Numbered from the stretch's first letter, positions 1-6,277 are shown. The stretch: DNA of 8,224 bases from Nitrospirota bacterium (GCA_021788515.1 JAJYKN010000042.1:1-8224), one strand, 5' to 3'. The notes: generated by a model not told the origin, from the sequence alone. Numbers and translations are program-made.

Positions 1-1
1 G

Positions 2-1540
2 GTCACTCCCGAGGTCAAATACCAGGCGTGGTTCATCCGGTTCGCGATCGTTATTCCTACCGTCCTGATTGTGCTTGCCCTGTCCTATTCCCGGCATTTC
101 AGGAAGTATCAGCAAATCTCGGTCTCTTTCCTCGTTCTTGTCGGCGGGGGGGGCATTGTCGCACTGATCGCCCTCACAAGCAGGACTGCCCCCTATTTTC
201 ATTTTGCCGGGCTCCTGCTGGTCTTCATGTGCGCCTATACGTCCTTCAAGTTGAGGTTCCTCTATGCAACCCTCGTATCCTGGTCCATTATCGGTCTTTA
301 TGAGCTCTCAGCGCTCGTCATGAGCCATGCGCCGCTCAGGATCTTTTTGACCGACAACTTCTTTTATATATCTGCGAACCTGCTCGGCATGTTCGCAAAC
401 TACCAGCGGGAACTCTATACGCGGAAGGAATTCCTGCAGACCAGGCGCATGCAGAAAATGGAGCAGCAAAAGCATGCCATGGAAAAAGGGCAATTGAACG
501 AGGCAGTGGACAAGGCCGTGCAATCCCTGAAAGAAAGCGAGGGAATATTCCGGACTCTGGCGGATACAACGACAGCTTCCATCATTATCCATCGGGGCGG
601 CCGGTTTTTATACGCCAACCATGCTGTGCAGACAATCACCGGTTTTACCCACGACGAGCTGCTGAACATGGATTTCTGGGAGATCGTGCATCCCGAGTAC
701 CGGGAGCTGGTGCGGGAGCGGGGCCGCGCGCGGATTTCTGGGCGCACTGCTCCTATGGCCTACGAATTCAAGATCCTGACCAAAAACGGAGAGGAACGAT
801 GGGCCACGACGACCACCGGGTTCATCGATTACGCCGGGTCACCCGCGGTTATCGCAACGCTCTTCGACATTACGGACAGGAAGCAAGCGGAAGAAGATAA
901 GGTGAAGCTCTACGAGGAGAGGATCAGGGAAGAGCAGCGGCACCTCGCGGAAAAAGAGCACATGCTGATGGAGCTCCATGACGGCGTCGGCGGCATTACC
1001 ACAAACATCAGCATTCTGTCGGAAATGGCACAGCAATCAAACGATCTCGACAGCGTCAAGAGCACGCTCGCCACCATTTCTCGGCTGTCCCGCGACGGGG
1101 TTTCCGAGATCCGAAGCTTCATGCGGAGCCTCGACACCGGCGAGTTGAACTGGCGCACCCTCGCGGCGGAGATCAGGAACCAGGGGACCAGCCTGCTTGA
1201 GCCGCACAACATCGCCTTTACGTTCGAGACCTCGATTGACGATCAGAACATCACACAGCCCGGCAGCCTGCTCTGTGTCAGTCTGTTCAAGATATTCAAG
1301 GAAACGATCACAAACGTCATCAAGCATGCGAAAGCCACTTCCGTCTCGGCCAAGCTCAGAATTGTCAAAAGCGGGCTTCAGCTCTCGATCCAGGACAATG
1401 GGGTCGGCTGCGGGCAAGCCGGCGGTTCCGGCCGCGGATTAGCGAACATGCGGAAACGGGCCGTGGAACTGGGGGGAACAATGACCGTCTCCTTTGATAG
1501 CGGGGCCCGGGTGGACCTGGAAATTCCCCACATAATGTAA
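2..1540 (+). CDS. Membrane PAS sensor histidine kinase, NarL/HisKA_3 type (5' end outside window)
   Basis: The frame is open from base 2 through the left edge, so the true start lies upstream; the GTG at 71 falls inside a membrane segment and is unlikely to be the start. Counting from base 2, 512 residues are visible. About five hydrophobic segments (roughly residues 10-29, 42-59, 65-82, 86-107, 114-132) are followed by a charged, probably coiled-coil linker (about 135-180). A PAS domain follows (about 178-298, ending DITDRKQAEE), then an H-box with LHDGVGG and the likely phospho-acceptor His326. The catalytic ATPase part has the N-box KETITNVIKHA (near 433), G1 DNGVGCG (465) and G2 GRGLANM (477). 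This is the architecture of NarL-family kinases, which autophosphorylate and pass phosphate to a response regulator. No regulator gene lies downstream; it may be upstream of the window. The signal sensed cannot be told. Stop is TAA; the next gene is convergent. Confidence 0.9.
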   Translation, partial: VTPEVKYQAWFIRFAIVIPTVLIVLALSYSRHFRKYQQISVSFLVLVGGGGIVALIALTSRTAPYFHFAGLLLVFMCAYTSFKLRFLYATLVSWSIIGLYELSALVMSHAPLRIFLTDNFFYISANLLGMFANYQRELYTRKEFLQTRRMQKMEQQKHAMEKGQLNEAVDKAVQSLKESEGIFRTLADTTTASIIIHRGGRFLYANHAVQTITGFTHDELLNMDFWEIVHPEYRELVRERGRARISGRTAPMAYEFKILTKNGEERWATTTTGFIDYAGSPAVIATLFDITDRKQAEEDKVKLYEERIREEQRHLAEKEHMLMELHDGVGGITTNISILSEMAQQSNDLDSVKSTLATISRLSRDGVSEIRSFMRSLDTGELNWRTLAAEIRNQGTSLLEPHNIAFTFETSIDDQNITQPGSLLCVSLFKIFKETITNVIKHAKATSVSAKLRIVKSGLQLSIQDNGVGCGQAGGSGRGLANMRKRAVELGGTMTVSFDSGARVDLEIPHIM

Positions 1541-1580
1541 TGCCTTCAGTGCGCAGGGACTAAGCACGCCCCCTATCTGC

Positions 1581-1613
1581 CCTGAATAGACCCGAAAAAG
1601 AGGTCTCTTCAGG
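1581..1613. repeat. Inverted repeat (hairpin) in the convergent intergenic region
   Basis: Left arm 1581-1592 (CCTGAATAGACC) pairs with right arm 1602-1613 (GGTCTCTTCAGG) as 6 bp, one T/C mismatch and 5 bp around a 9-base loop. It lies 40 bases past the kinase stop and about 100 bases past the ychF stop, where terminators are expected. Neither strand has a U-tract right after the stem, so it is not a canonical Rho-independent terminator, though it could stabilise or end either transcript. Its right arm also pairs with 1681-1690. Confidence 0.6.
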
Positions 1614-1690
1614 CAGTCGAAAAAAAAGCTACAACTGCCTCCCCGGGAATAAAAAATAGTCGCATCTTGAAGGAGCACAGGCCTGAAGAG

Positions 1691-1714
1691 CCGTCGTTCT
1701 GCGGACAACGACGG
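1691..1714. repeat. Perfect 8-bp hairpin just downstream of ychF
   Basis: CCGTCGTT (1691-1698) and AACGACGG (1707-1714) are exact reverse complements around an 8-base loop. The stem begins 6 bases past the ychF stop codon on the minus strand, which suggests an mRNA 3'-end structure. No U-run follows directly; the nearest T6 on the minus strand is about 35 bases further on. It may be a weak or Rho-assisted terminator or a stability hairpin. Confidence 0.55.
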
Positions 1715-1719
1715 GGAGA

Positions 1720-2814
1720 TTACACGTTAAACCGGAACAGCATGATGTCCCCGTCCTTTACAACGTATTCCTTGCCTTCGGAGCGAAGCAGCCCCGCTGC
1801 CTTCACTGCCTGTTCGGTCTTCAGTTTCATCAAATCGTCGTAGTGAAAGACTTCGGCGCGGATAAAACCCTTTTCGAAATCCGTATGAATTTTGCCGGCG
1901 GCCTGCGGCGCCTTGGTGCCTTTCGTGATGGTCCAGGCCCGCACTTCGTCCTTGCCGGCAGTAAAGTAGGTGACGAGGCCAAGAAGGTCATAACCCGCGC
2001 GGATCATGCGGTCGAGGCCCGATTCCTTGAGCCCCATGCCGGCGAGATACTCCTTGCGCTCCTCCTTCGGGAGCTGGGCGATCTCGCCTTCCACCTGGCC
2101 GGAAATAACAACGACCTTTGCGCCTTCCGCTTCGGCGATTTCTTTTACCACATCCACCAGAGGGTTCGGCTTGTCTACCTTGTCCTCTGCAACGTTCGCC
2201 ACATACAACACGGGTTTGGAGGATAACAACGCGTAGCTCTTGAGCCACTGCATTTCTTCCTCGGAATGCGCCCCCCGCCGGACGGGCTCGCCTTTCCCGA
2301 GCATGTCCTTAAGCCGGAGCATGAACTCTACCTCTTCAGCGGCCTTCTTGTCCCCGGTCTTGGTCATCTTCTCAGCCTTGTATAAGCGTTTCTCGATCGC
2401 ATCGAGGTCCGCAAGCATGAGCTCGGCCTCAATCACTTCGATGTCCGTCTTGGGATCCACCTTCCCCGCGACATGGATCACGTTCGGGTCTTCAAAGCAG
2501 CGCACCACATGCGCGATCGCATCCACTTCGCGGATATTCGCCAGGAATTTGTTTCCCAAGCCCTCGCCCTGGGCCGCGCCCTTTACCAATCCGGCGATAT
2601 CGACAAACTCCATGCTGGTAGGCGTAAGTTTCTTGGGCACGTAGATCTCGGCGAGTTTATCAAGCCGCTCGTCGGGCATGTCCACCACTCCCACGTTCGG
2701 ATCGATGGTCGTGAAAGGATAGTTTGACGCTTGCGCTCCCGCGGAGGTAAGCGCGTTGAAAATGGTAGACTTGCCCACATTAGGAAGTCCTACGATGCCG
2801 CAGTTAAAACCCAT
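1720..2814 (-). CDS. ychF: Ribosome-binding ATPase YchF (Obg family)
   Basis: This 364-residue protein has the usual YchF length. The N-terminal P-loop GLPNVGKST is at residues 9-17. The G3 region DIAGLVKGAAQGEGLGNKF (72-90) is followed by a helical insertion (about 130-195). NVAE (207-210) replaces the NKxD of true GTPases, the hallmark of the ATP-preferring YchF/OLA1 group. A C-terminal TGS domain covers about 281-364. Family members are cytosolic ATPases that bind the ribosome and are tied to stress responses and translation fidelity. The ATG start is supported by AAGAAGGAG (2822-2830) seven bases upstream. A terminator after pth (about 2938-2980) and a 175-base gap indicate that ychF has its own promoter, but I could not pick a convincing one. 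The stop is TAA. Confidence 0.98.
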   Translation of the reverse strand: MGFNCGIVGLPNVGKSTIFNALTSAGAQASNYPFTTIDPNVGVVDMPDERLDKLAEIYVPKKLTPTSMEFVDIAGLVKGAAQGEGLGNKFLANIREVDAIAHVVRCFEDPNVIHVAGKVDPKTDIEVIEAELMLADLDAIEKRLYKAEKMTKTGDKKAAEEVEFMLRLKDMLGKGEPVRRGAHSEEEMQWLKSYALLSSKPVLYVANVAEDKVDKPNPLVDVVKEIAEAEGAKVVVISGQVEGEIAQLPKEERKEYLAGMGLKESGLDRMIRAGYDLLGLVTYFTAGKDEVRAWTITKGTKAPQAAGKIHTDFEKGFIRAEVFHYDDLMKLKTEQAVKAAGLLRSEGKEYVVKDGDIMLFRFNV

Positions 2815-2849
2815 GGTAAAACTCCTTCTTTACATCCAAAACCGAAATA

Positions 2850-2916
2850 ACCACGGATGAACACGGCTAAGAAAAGGAAAAAATATGATTCTTATTTATC
2901 CGTGTTCATCTGTGGT
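2850..2916. repeat. Long imperfect inverted repeat, REP-like
   Basis: Arms of 21 bases (2850-2870 and 2896-2916) match as reverse complements at 19 of 21 positions around a 25-base AT-rich centre. The core is CCACGGATGAACACGG against CCGTGTTCATCTGTGG. From memory, close variants of this core recur as dispersed intergenic repeats in many environmental bacterial genomes; this was not checked here. It lies between the pth terminator and ychF, so it may form a stem-loop in the ychF 5' leader if transcription starts upstream of it. Confidence 0.8.
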
Positions 2917-2937
2917 GAATTCGCGTCTATTTTAGCA

Positions 2938-2980
2938 ACAAAAAACCCGGAGCTGTCGGAAGAGTCCTTCAGGTCCGGGC
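2938..2980 (-). terminator. Rho-independent terminator after pth
   Basis: Read on the minus strand, TCCGGG-type arms (plus-strand 2946-2951 CCCGGA with 2974-2979 TCCGGG) close an extended hairpin. Inner CTG/CAG and GGA/TCC pairs continue it to an AGAG tetraloop. A T6 tract (plus 2940-2945) and GTT follow the stem directly. It starts about 12 bases past the pth stop and ends the prs-rplY-pth transcript before ychF. Confidence 0.88.
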
Positions 2981-2990
2981 TTCTGATCAC

Positions 2991-3554
2991 TTACTTTTGA
3001 TTGAACATATTCATCGCTCGTGCGGGGCCTTCCTGGACAATCGCCTGAACTGCCGCAGCCGCACGTGCGATTATATCCGGCAGGACCTGCCTCTCTTCAA
3101 CAAGGAACGGACTCAATACGTAATCAGCAGCGTCCACACCCGGCCCAGGCCTTCCGACCCCGATGCGGACCCGGACAAAGTCCGATGATCCGACATGCTC
3201 AATGATGGAACGAAGTCCATTATGGCCACCGTGGCCGCCGTTGATCTTTACCCGGACAGCCCCGAAGGGAAGATCAAGCTCGTCATGGACCACAACGAGG
3301 TCGGCAACGTCGGCATAGGCGCTCCTGATGATCGCGCCGACTGCCCTGCCGCTGTCGTTCATGTATGTCTGCGGCTTGGCCAGAATGACCTCCCGGCTGT
3401 CAATCCGTACCCTGCCGATAAGTGCGCTGAATTTTTCCTGGCTGATATCCACCCGCAAGCCTTTGGCGCATTTATCAACAGCCATGAAACCCACATTGTG
3501 CCGCGTGTGTTCGTACTTTTTGCCCGGGTTGCCGAGCCCGACGACGATTTTCAT
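2991..3554 (-). CDS. pth: Peptidyl-tRNA hydrolase
   Basis: This cytosolic enzyme cleaves peptidyl-tRNAs that drop off the ribosome and recycles the tRNA. The 187 residues match the usual 185-195. The opening VGLGNPGKKYEHTRHNVGF carries Asn9 and the catalytic His19. Asn66 in QTYMNDSG, Asp91 in HDELDLPFG and Asn112 in GGHGGHNGLRS correspond to E. coli Asn68, Asp93 and Asn114. All key residues are therefore present. The ATG is family-typical; the ribosome binding site is poor (GGGGATTGA just upstream), so coupling to rplY, which ends 29 bases earlier, is plausible. The stop is TAA, followed by a terminator. Confidence 0.97.
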   Translation of the reverse strand: MKIVVGLGNPGKKYEHTRHNVGFMAVDKCAKGLRVDISQEKFSALIGRVRIDSREVILAKPQTYMNDSGRAVGAIIRSAYADVADLVVVHDELDLPFGAVRVKINGGHGGHNGLRSIIEHVGSSDFVRVRIGVGRPGPGVDAADYVLSPFLVEERQVLPDIIARAAAAVQAIVQEGPARAMNMFNQK

Positions 3555-3583
3555 TCAATCCCCGGAGAACAGCGCGCGAGTTC

Positions 3584-4354
3584 CTATTTTTTAGGAGCGG
3601 CTTCCTTCTTGGGAGCGGCTTCTTTCTTGGGAGCGGCCTCTTTCGCGCCTGTCGCACCACCCTTGGCCTCGGCAGCCGGAGCAGCTGCAGCAGCTTCGCC
3701 CTCTTTCTTAGGCTTCTTGACCAGTTCGGGCTCACCGCCCTCCGTTGCCGCAACCGGCGCAGCAGCCAGCATTTCCTCAAGCTTCGCATCGGAAATCGGC
3801 GGCTGGATGGTCACGACCGTGGCGTCGCCGTCGGTAAGGATCTTGACGCCCTCGGCGACTTTGATGTCCCGAACGTGGAGCGACTCGTTGACCTTGATCG
3901 ACGTAATATCGACTTCGAGATGCTCGGGAATCTGGTTCGGGAGGCACTCCACCTCGACCTCGCGCACTCCGTGCTGAAGGATTCCGCCCTCCTTCACGCC
4001 GATGGACGTTCCTGTCAGATGGACGGCCACCGGAATTTTCACCTTCTCGTTCATTGCGACTTCCATGAGGTCGACATGAATGAGGGCGCCGTTCCTCGGG
4101 TCGATTTGGTAATCCTTGATCAGCGCCAATTTGTCAGGACCGCCGCTGCCGCCCTCGAGCTTGAGGTTGATGAGCGCATGCTCGCCGCCCTCGGTGTTGA
4201 GGATTTTCGTCACATCCTTATTGCCCATGGAGATGGGCATGGATTTGCCGTGGCTGTACAGTACTGCCGGCACCATCTGGTTCCGCCTCAGGCCCCTGGC
4301 AACTCCCTTGCCCGCCTTTTCCCTGACCTGTGCTGTTAATGCTATCTTTTCCAT
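3584..4354 (-). CDS. rplY: Large ribosomal subunit protein bL25, CTC type (general stress protein Ctc)
   Basis: bL25 binds 5S rRNA in the central protuberance of the large subunit. The N-terminal 5S-binding domain (about residues 4-92) shows VREKAGKGVARGLRR, VPAVLYSHGK and DYQIDPRNGALIHVDL. A second beta domain typical of CTC proteins (about 98-187) has KVKIPVAVHLTG, VEVECLPNQIPEHLEVDI and GDATVVTI. At 256 residues it is longer than most CTC proteins because of a low-complexity Ala/Lys/Pro/Glu tail (about 198-256) ending in three exact EAAPKK hexapeptides. The ATG is supported by GGAGG (4359-4363) four bases upstream. It lies between prs and pth, the classic order. The stop is TAG; the next in-frame stop is a TGA overlapping the pth start. 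Confidence 0.97.
   Translation of the reverse strand: MEKIALTAQVREKAGKGVARGLRRNQMVPAVLYSHGKSMPISMGNKDVTKILNTEGGEHALINLKLEGGSGGPDKLALIKDYQIDPRNGALIHVDLMEVAMNEKVKIPVAVHLTGTSIGVKEGGILQHGVREVEVECLPNQIPEHLEVDITSIKVNESLHVRDIKVAEGVKILTDGDATVVTIQPPISDAKLEEMLAAAPVAATEGGEPELVKKPKKEGEAAAAAPAAEAKGGATGAKEAAPKKEAAPKKEAAPKK
3587..3640 (-). repeat. Three tandem 18-bp units encoding EAAPKK
   Basis: The last 18 codons of rplY (residues 239-256) are three copies of an 18-base unit, each encoding Glu-Ala-Ala-Pro-Lys-Lys. The units differ by only a few bases, which suggests recent tandem duplication by slippage. The copy number could vary among strains without breaking the frame. The product is a flexible, basic, probably disordered extension. 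Confidence 0.85.
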
Positions 4355-4373
4355 TTCTCCTCCGTTGATAAAC

Positions 4374-4413
4374 GCCGTTTAAACGGCTTGATCAGTTTAA
4401 ACGGTTTAAACTG
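4374..4413. promoter_or_regulatory. Two adjacent perfect palindromes with three GTTTAAAC octamers
   Basis: GCCGTTTAAACGGC (4374-4387) is a perfect 14-bp palindrome. CAGTTTAAAC, G, GTTTAAACTG (4393-4413) is a perfect 21-base palindrome with a single central base. The octamer GTTTAAAC occurs at 4377, 4395 and 4404, so starts are 18 and 9 bases apart. The cluster sits 9 bases past the prs stop and 20 bases before the rplY start. There is no U-tract after either stem in the minus direction, so it is not a terminator. It may be a protein binding site or an RNA structure near the rplY ribosome binding site; no regulator can be named. Confidence 0.55.
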
Positions 4414-4422
4414 TTTTGTTCC

Positions 4423-5376
4423 TTACACAAAAAGGGAGCTGAGCGACGTCTCCTCGTGAATACGCGTGATCGCTTCCGAGAGGATCAGCGCCACGGAGAG
4501 GACCGTCAGCTTTTTGCATTGCTGCTGTTTGCTGTCCAAGGCGATCGTGTTGGTGGTAATAAGCTCGTCAAGCGTCGAGTCATTGATGCGTTGGATCGCC
4601 GGACCCGAAAGCACCGCATGGGAACAGGCTGCGCTGATGGACCCTGCGCCATTCGCCCGGAGCGCTGCCGCTCCTTCGGTCAAAGTGCCGGCCGTGTCAA
4701 CCATGTCATCCAGCAGCAGGCAGTCGCGGCCCTTGACGTCGCCGATAATATGCATGACCTGCGCTTCGTTCGGTTTGTCGCGCCGCTTGTCGATGATGGC
4801 AAGCGCCGCATTCAGCCGCTTGGCAAATGCCCGTGCCCGCTCCACGCCGCCCGCATCGGGAGAGACCACCGTGAGGTTCGTGAATTTCTTCGCCCGGATA
4901 TATTCCAGCAGGACCGGCGCAGCGAAGAGGTTATCCACGGGGATGTTAAAGAACCCCTGGATCTGGCCGGCGTGCAGGTCCATGGTCAGCACCCGGTTCG
5001 CGCCCGCTGCGGTAATCAAGTCGGCTACGAGCTTCGATGTGATAGGGACCCGGGGCTGGACCTTCCGGTCCTGCCTGCTGTACCCATAGTAAGGCAATAC
5101 GGCCGTGATCCTGGCCGCCGACGCCCTCTTCAGCGCGTCGATCATGATGAGCAGTTCCATGAGGTGCCGGTTCACGGGGCTCGACGTGGGCTGCACCACG
5201 AATACGTCCATGCCGCGGACATTGTCCACGATCTGGACATTGATCTCGCCGTCGCTGAATTGGCCGACGACGGCGTTCCCCAACGGGAGGTTCATCCGCT
5301 GGCAGATCTCCTTGGCCAATGCCGTATTGGCGTTGCCGCTGAATACTTTTATCTCTTGCCCTCTCAATTTTACCAT
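4423..5376 (-). CDS. prs: Ribose-phosphate pyrophosphokinase (PRPP synthetase)
   Basis: This class I enzyme converts ribose 5-phosphate and ATP to PRPP and AMP, feeding nucleotide, histidine and tryptophan synthesis. The 317 residues are the normal length. Visible signatures are FSGNAN at the N-terminus, [10 protein letters not shown] (40-49), the flexible-loop RQDRK (101-105), [11 protein letters not shown] with metal-binding His135 (133-143), the ribose-5-phosphate region [19 protein letters not shown] (170-188) and the PRPP-binding [10 protein letters not shown] (223-232). ATG start with GAGG in front (minus strand, around 5383-5386). tRNA-Gln ends 23 bases upstream on the same strand, so the two are probably one transcript processed at the tRNA. 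The stop is TAA. Confidence 0.98.
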   Translation of the reverse strand: MVKLRGQEIKVFSGNANTALAKEICQRMNLPLGNAVVGQFSDGEINVQIVDNVRGMDVFVVQPTSSPVNRHLMELLIMIDALKRASAARITAVLPYYGYSRQDRKVQPRVPITSKLVADLITAAGANRVLTMDLHAGQIQGFFNIPVDNLFAAPVLLEYIRAKKFTNLTVVSPDAGGVERARAFAKRLNAALAIIDKRRDKPNEAQVMHIIGDVKGRDCLLLDDMVDTAGTLTEGAAALRANGAGSISAACSHAVLSGPAIQRINDSTLDELITTNTIALDSKQQQCKKLTVLSVALILSEAITRIHEETSLSSLFV

Positions 5377-5399
5377 GAGAACCTCATCCTCGCGAATTC

Positions 5400-5473
5400 T
5401 GGTTCGGGGGCAGGGAGTCGAACCCCGATTAAAGGCTTCAAAGGCCTCTGTCCTACCATTAGACGATCCCCGA
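5400..5473 (-). tRNA. tRNA-Gln, anticodon TTG
   Basis: Seventy-four bases on the minus strand fold as a cloverleaf. The acceptor TCGGGGA (5467-5473) faces CCCCCGA (5404-5410). The D-arm is GTC/GAC with AATGGTAG in the loop. The anticodon stem GAGGC/GCCTT encloses CTTTGAA, giving anticodon TTG (plus-strand 5439-5441). The variable loop is 4 bases and the T-arm CGGGG/CCCTG holds TTCGACT. CCA is encoded (5400-5402). The weak U1-A72 pair is typical of tRNA-Gln. One irregularity is an A7-C66 mismatch at the base of the acceptor stem. It lies between spoVG and prs in the same direction. Confidence 0.97.
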
Positions 5474-5514
5474 ATGAAGCCTGCTGTACAGCAACCATGA
5501 TCTGCCTGAGAAAC

Positions 5515-5545
5515 ATCAAAAGGATAGGCGGGCGCCTATCCCTTT
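5515..5545 (-). terminator. Rho-independent terminator between spoVG and tRNA-Gln
   Basis: The 20 bases at 5522-5541 form an 8-bp perfect stem (GGATAGGC/GCCTATCC) with a GGGC/GCCC loop. On the minus strand it is followed by TTTTGATGTTT. It lies 47 bases past the spoVG stop. It should end or attenuate the spoVG transcript, leaving only about 40 bases for a separate tRNA-Gln/prs promoter. I do not see a convincing one there. Confidence 0.75.
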
Positions 5546-5588
5546 GCATAAGACGCAGAATCGGCAGTACTGAAACTTGGAGCTATTA

Positions 5589-5891
5589 CTACTGTGCTTC
5601 TGGCTCTTTTGGCGCCTGTTCTCTCTTTGTGGGATTCGCCAATTCGCGCTCGTATTCGGCCAGAACCTTCTTTTCGATCATCTGTCTTGTCTCGCTGTTC
5701 AGCGGATGGGCAATGTCCTTGAACGTTCCGTCTTTCATCTTGCGGCTCGGCATAGCCACGAACAGTCCCGCATTTCCGTTGATGACGCGCAGGTCCCGAA
5801 TTAAGAAAACGTTATCGATCGTTATGGTCGCATACGCCTTGAGTCGTTCTTCGTTATTGACCGGAAATACCCTCACCTCTGTGATTTCCAT
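5589..5891 (-). CDS. spoVG: SpoVG family nucleic-acid-binding regulator
   Basis: The 100-residue protein starts MEITEVRVFPVNNEERLKAY. It continues with the conserved core VFLIRDLRVINGNAGLFVAMPSRK (28-51), FKDIAHPLN (57-65) and a C-terminal helix. SpoVG was named for a sporulation role in Bacillus; homologues in Borrelia, Staphylococcus and Listeria bind DNA or RNA and act as global regulators. It occurs in many non-sporulating bacteria, so it is no evidence of sporulation here. The tail NPTKREQAPKEPEAQ is charged and variable. I chose the ATG at 5889-5891 because it matches the family start and has a G-rich ribosome binding site (GGGGGGGGAG) three bases upstream. The frame stays open further upstream over the end of ispE, but that is not family sequence. 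Three stops stand in tandem (TAG TAA TAG). Confidence 0.95.
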   Translation of the reverse strand: MEITEVRVFPVNNEERLKAYATITIDNVFLIRDLRVINGNAGLFVAMPSRKMKDGTFKDIAHPLNSETRQMIEKKVLAEYERELANPTKREQAPKEPEAQ

Positions 5892-5968
5892 ATGCTCCCC
5901 CCCCTCATGGTTGACACGCGAATTATGTACGGAGGTGCACACCATCAGACCGACGGTGTCCTCTGTTC

Positions 5969-6277
5969 CTAGAGATACTCCGTAAACGGCGATTCGGTCA
6001 ATGTCTCCGCCGGGTAGAGGCGCCACCCGTATCCGGAGAGGTTTTTTGCGGCAGCACGGCAAGCGGCTTCGGCCTCGAAGATGCCGAAGACCGTCGGCCC
6101 GCTCCCGCTCATGCGTACGCCGAGAGCTCCCTGGGCCAATAAGGCTTCTTCGATCCTGCCGATTTCCGGATGAGCGGATGCTGTCACGGGTTCCAGGTCA
6201 TTATGGAGCCCTTCGGCGATGTTTCGGACCGTAAGCCTTGCAATTTTAGTACAGTCAACTTTCTTTGTCAACCTCAA
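5969..6277 (-). CDS. ispE: IspE C-terminal portion downstream of the TAG
   Basis: This is the in-frame continuation of ispE (codons 188-289), with LHNDLEPVT and MSGSGPTVFG. A TTG at 6275-6277 is the first possible restart, but no Shine-Dalgarno sequence precedes it, so independent translation looks unlikely. It ends in TAG, 77 bases before spoVG. Its first part also contains the promoter-like sequence at 6243-6271. Confidence 0.55.
   Translation of the reverse strand: MRLTKKVDCTKIARLTVRNIAEGLHNDLEPVTASAHPEIGRIEEALLAQGALGVRMSGSGPTVFGIFEAEAACRAAAKNLSGYGWRLYPAETLTESPFTEYL
6243..6271 (-). promoter_or_regulatory. Near-consensus sigma70 promoter inside ispE, toward spoVG
   Basis: On the minus strand TTGACA (plus 6266-6271, perfect -35) is separated by exactly 17 bases from TAAAAT (plus 6243-6248, five of six -10 positions). 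The expected start is near 6236, about 345 bases before the spoVG ATG. The segment from 6240 to 6295 is clearly more AT-rich than the surrounding ispE sequence. It would give spoVG, and possibly the tRNA-Gln and prs genes beyond, transcription independent of the lipoprotein and ispE start. Confidence 0.6.

Noticed and set aside
2850..2916. CRISPR repeats
   Set aside because: There are only two copies in inverted, not direct, orientation and no spacers; it is a palindromic repeat.
3195..3977. A 260-codon plus-strand frame over pth and rplY with a repetitive SFLGAA segment
   Set aside because: The repeats are simply the complement of the EAAPKK codons of rplY; there is no ribosome binding site or family similarity.
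5911..5916. TTGACA on the plus strand upstream of spoVG
   Set aside because: No -10-like sequence follows at 16-18 bases, and it points away from spoVG into ispE antisense.
4456..5985. A 509-codon open frame on the plus strand spanning the prs, tRNA-Gln and spoVG region
   Set aside because: It is antisense to prs, the tRNA and spoVG, shows no recognisable domain, and is Arg/His-rich like the complement of GC-biased coding DNA. The genes on the minus strand have full family motifs.
5892..6062. In-frame N-terminal extension of SpoVG up to an ATG at 6060-6062
   Set aside because: It overlaps the conserved end of ispE in another frame, and the SpoVG family begins at MEITEVRV, where a G-rich ribosome binding site is present.
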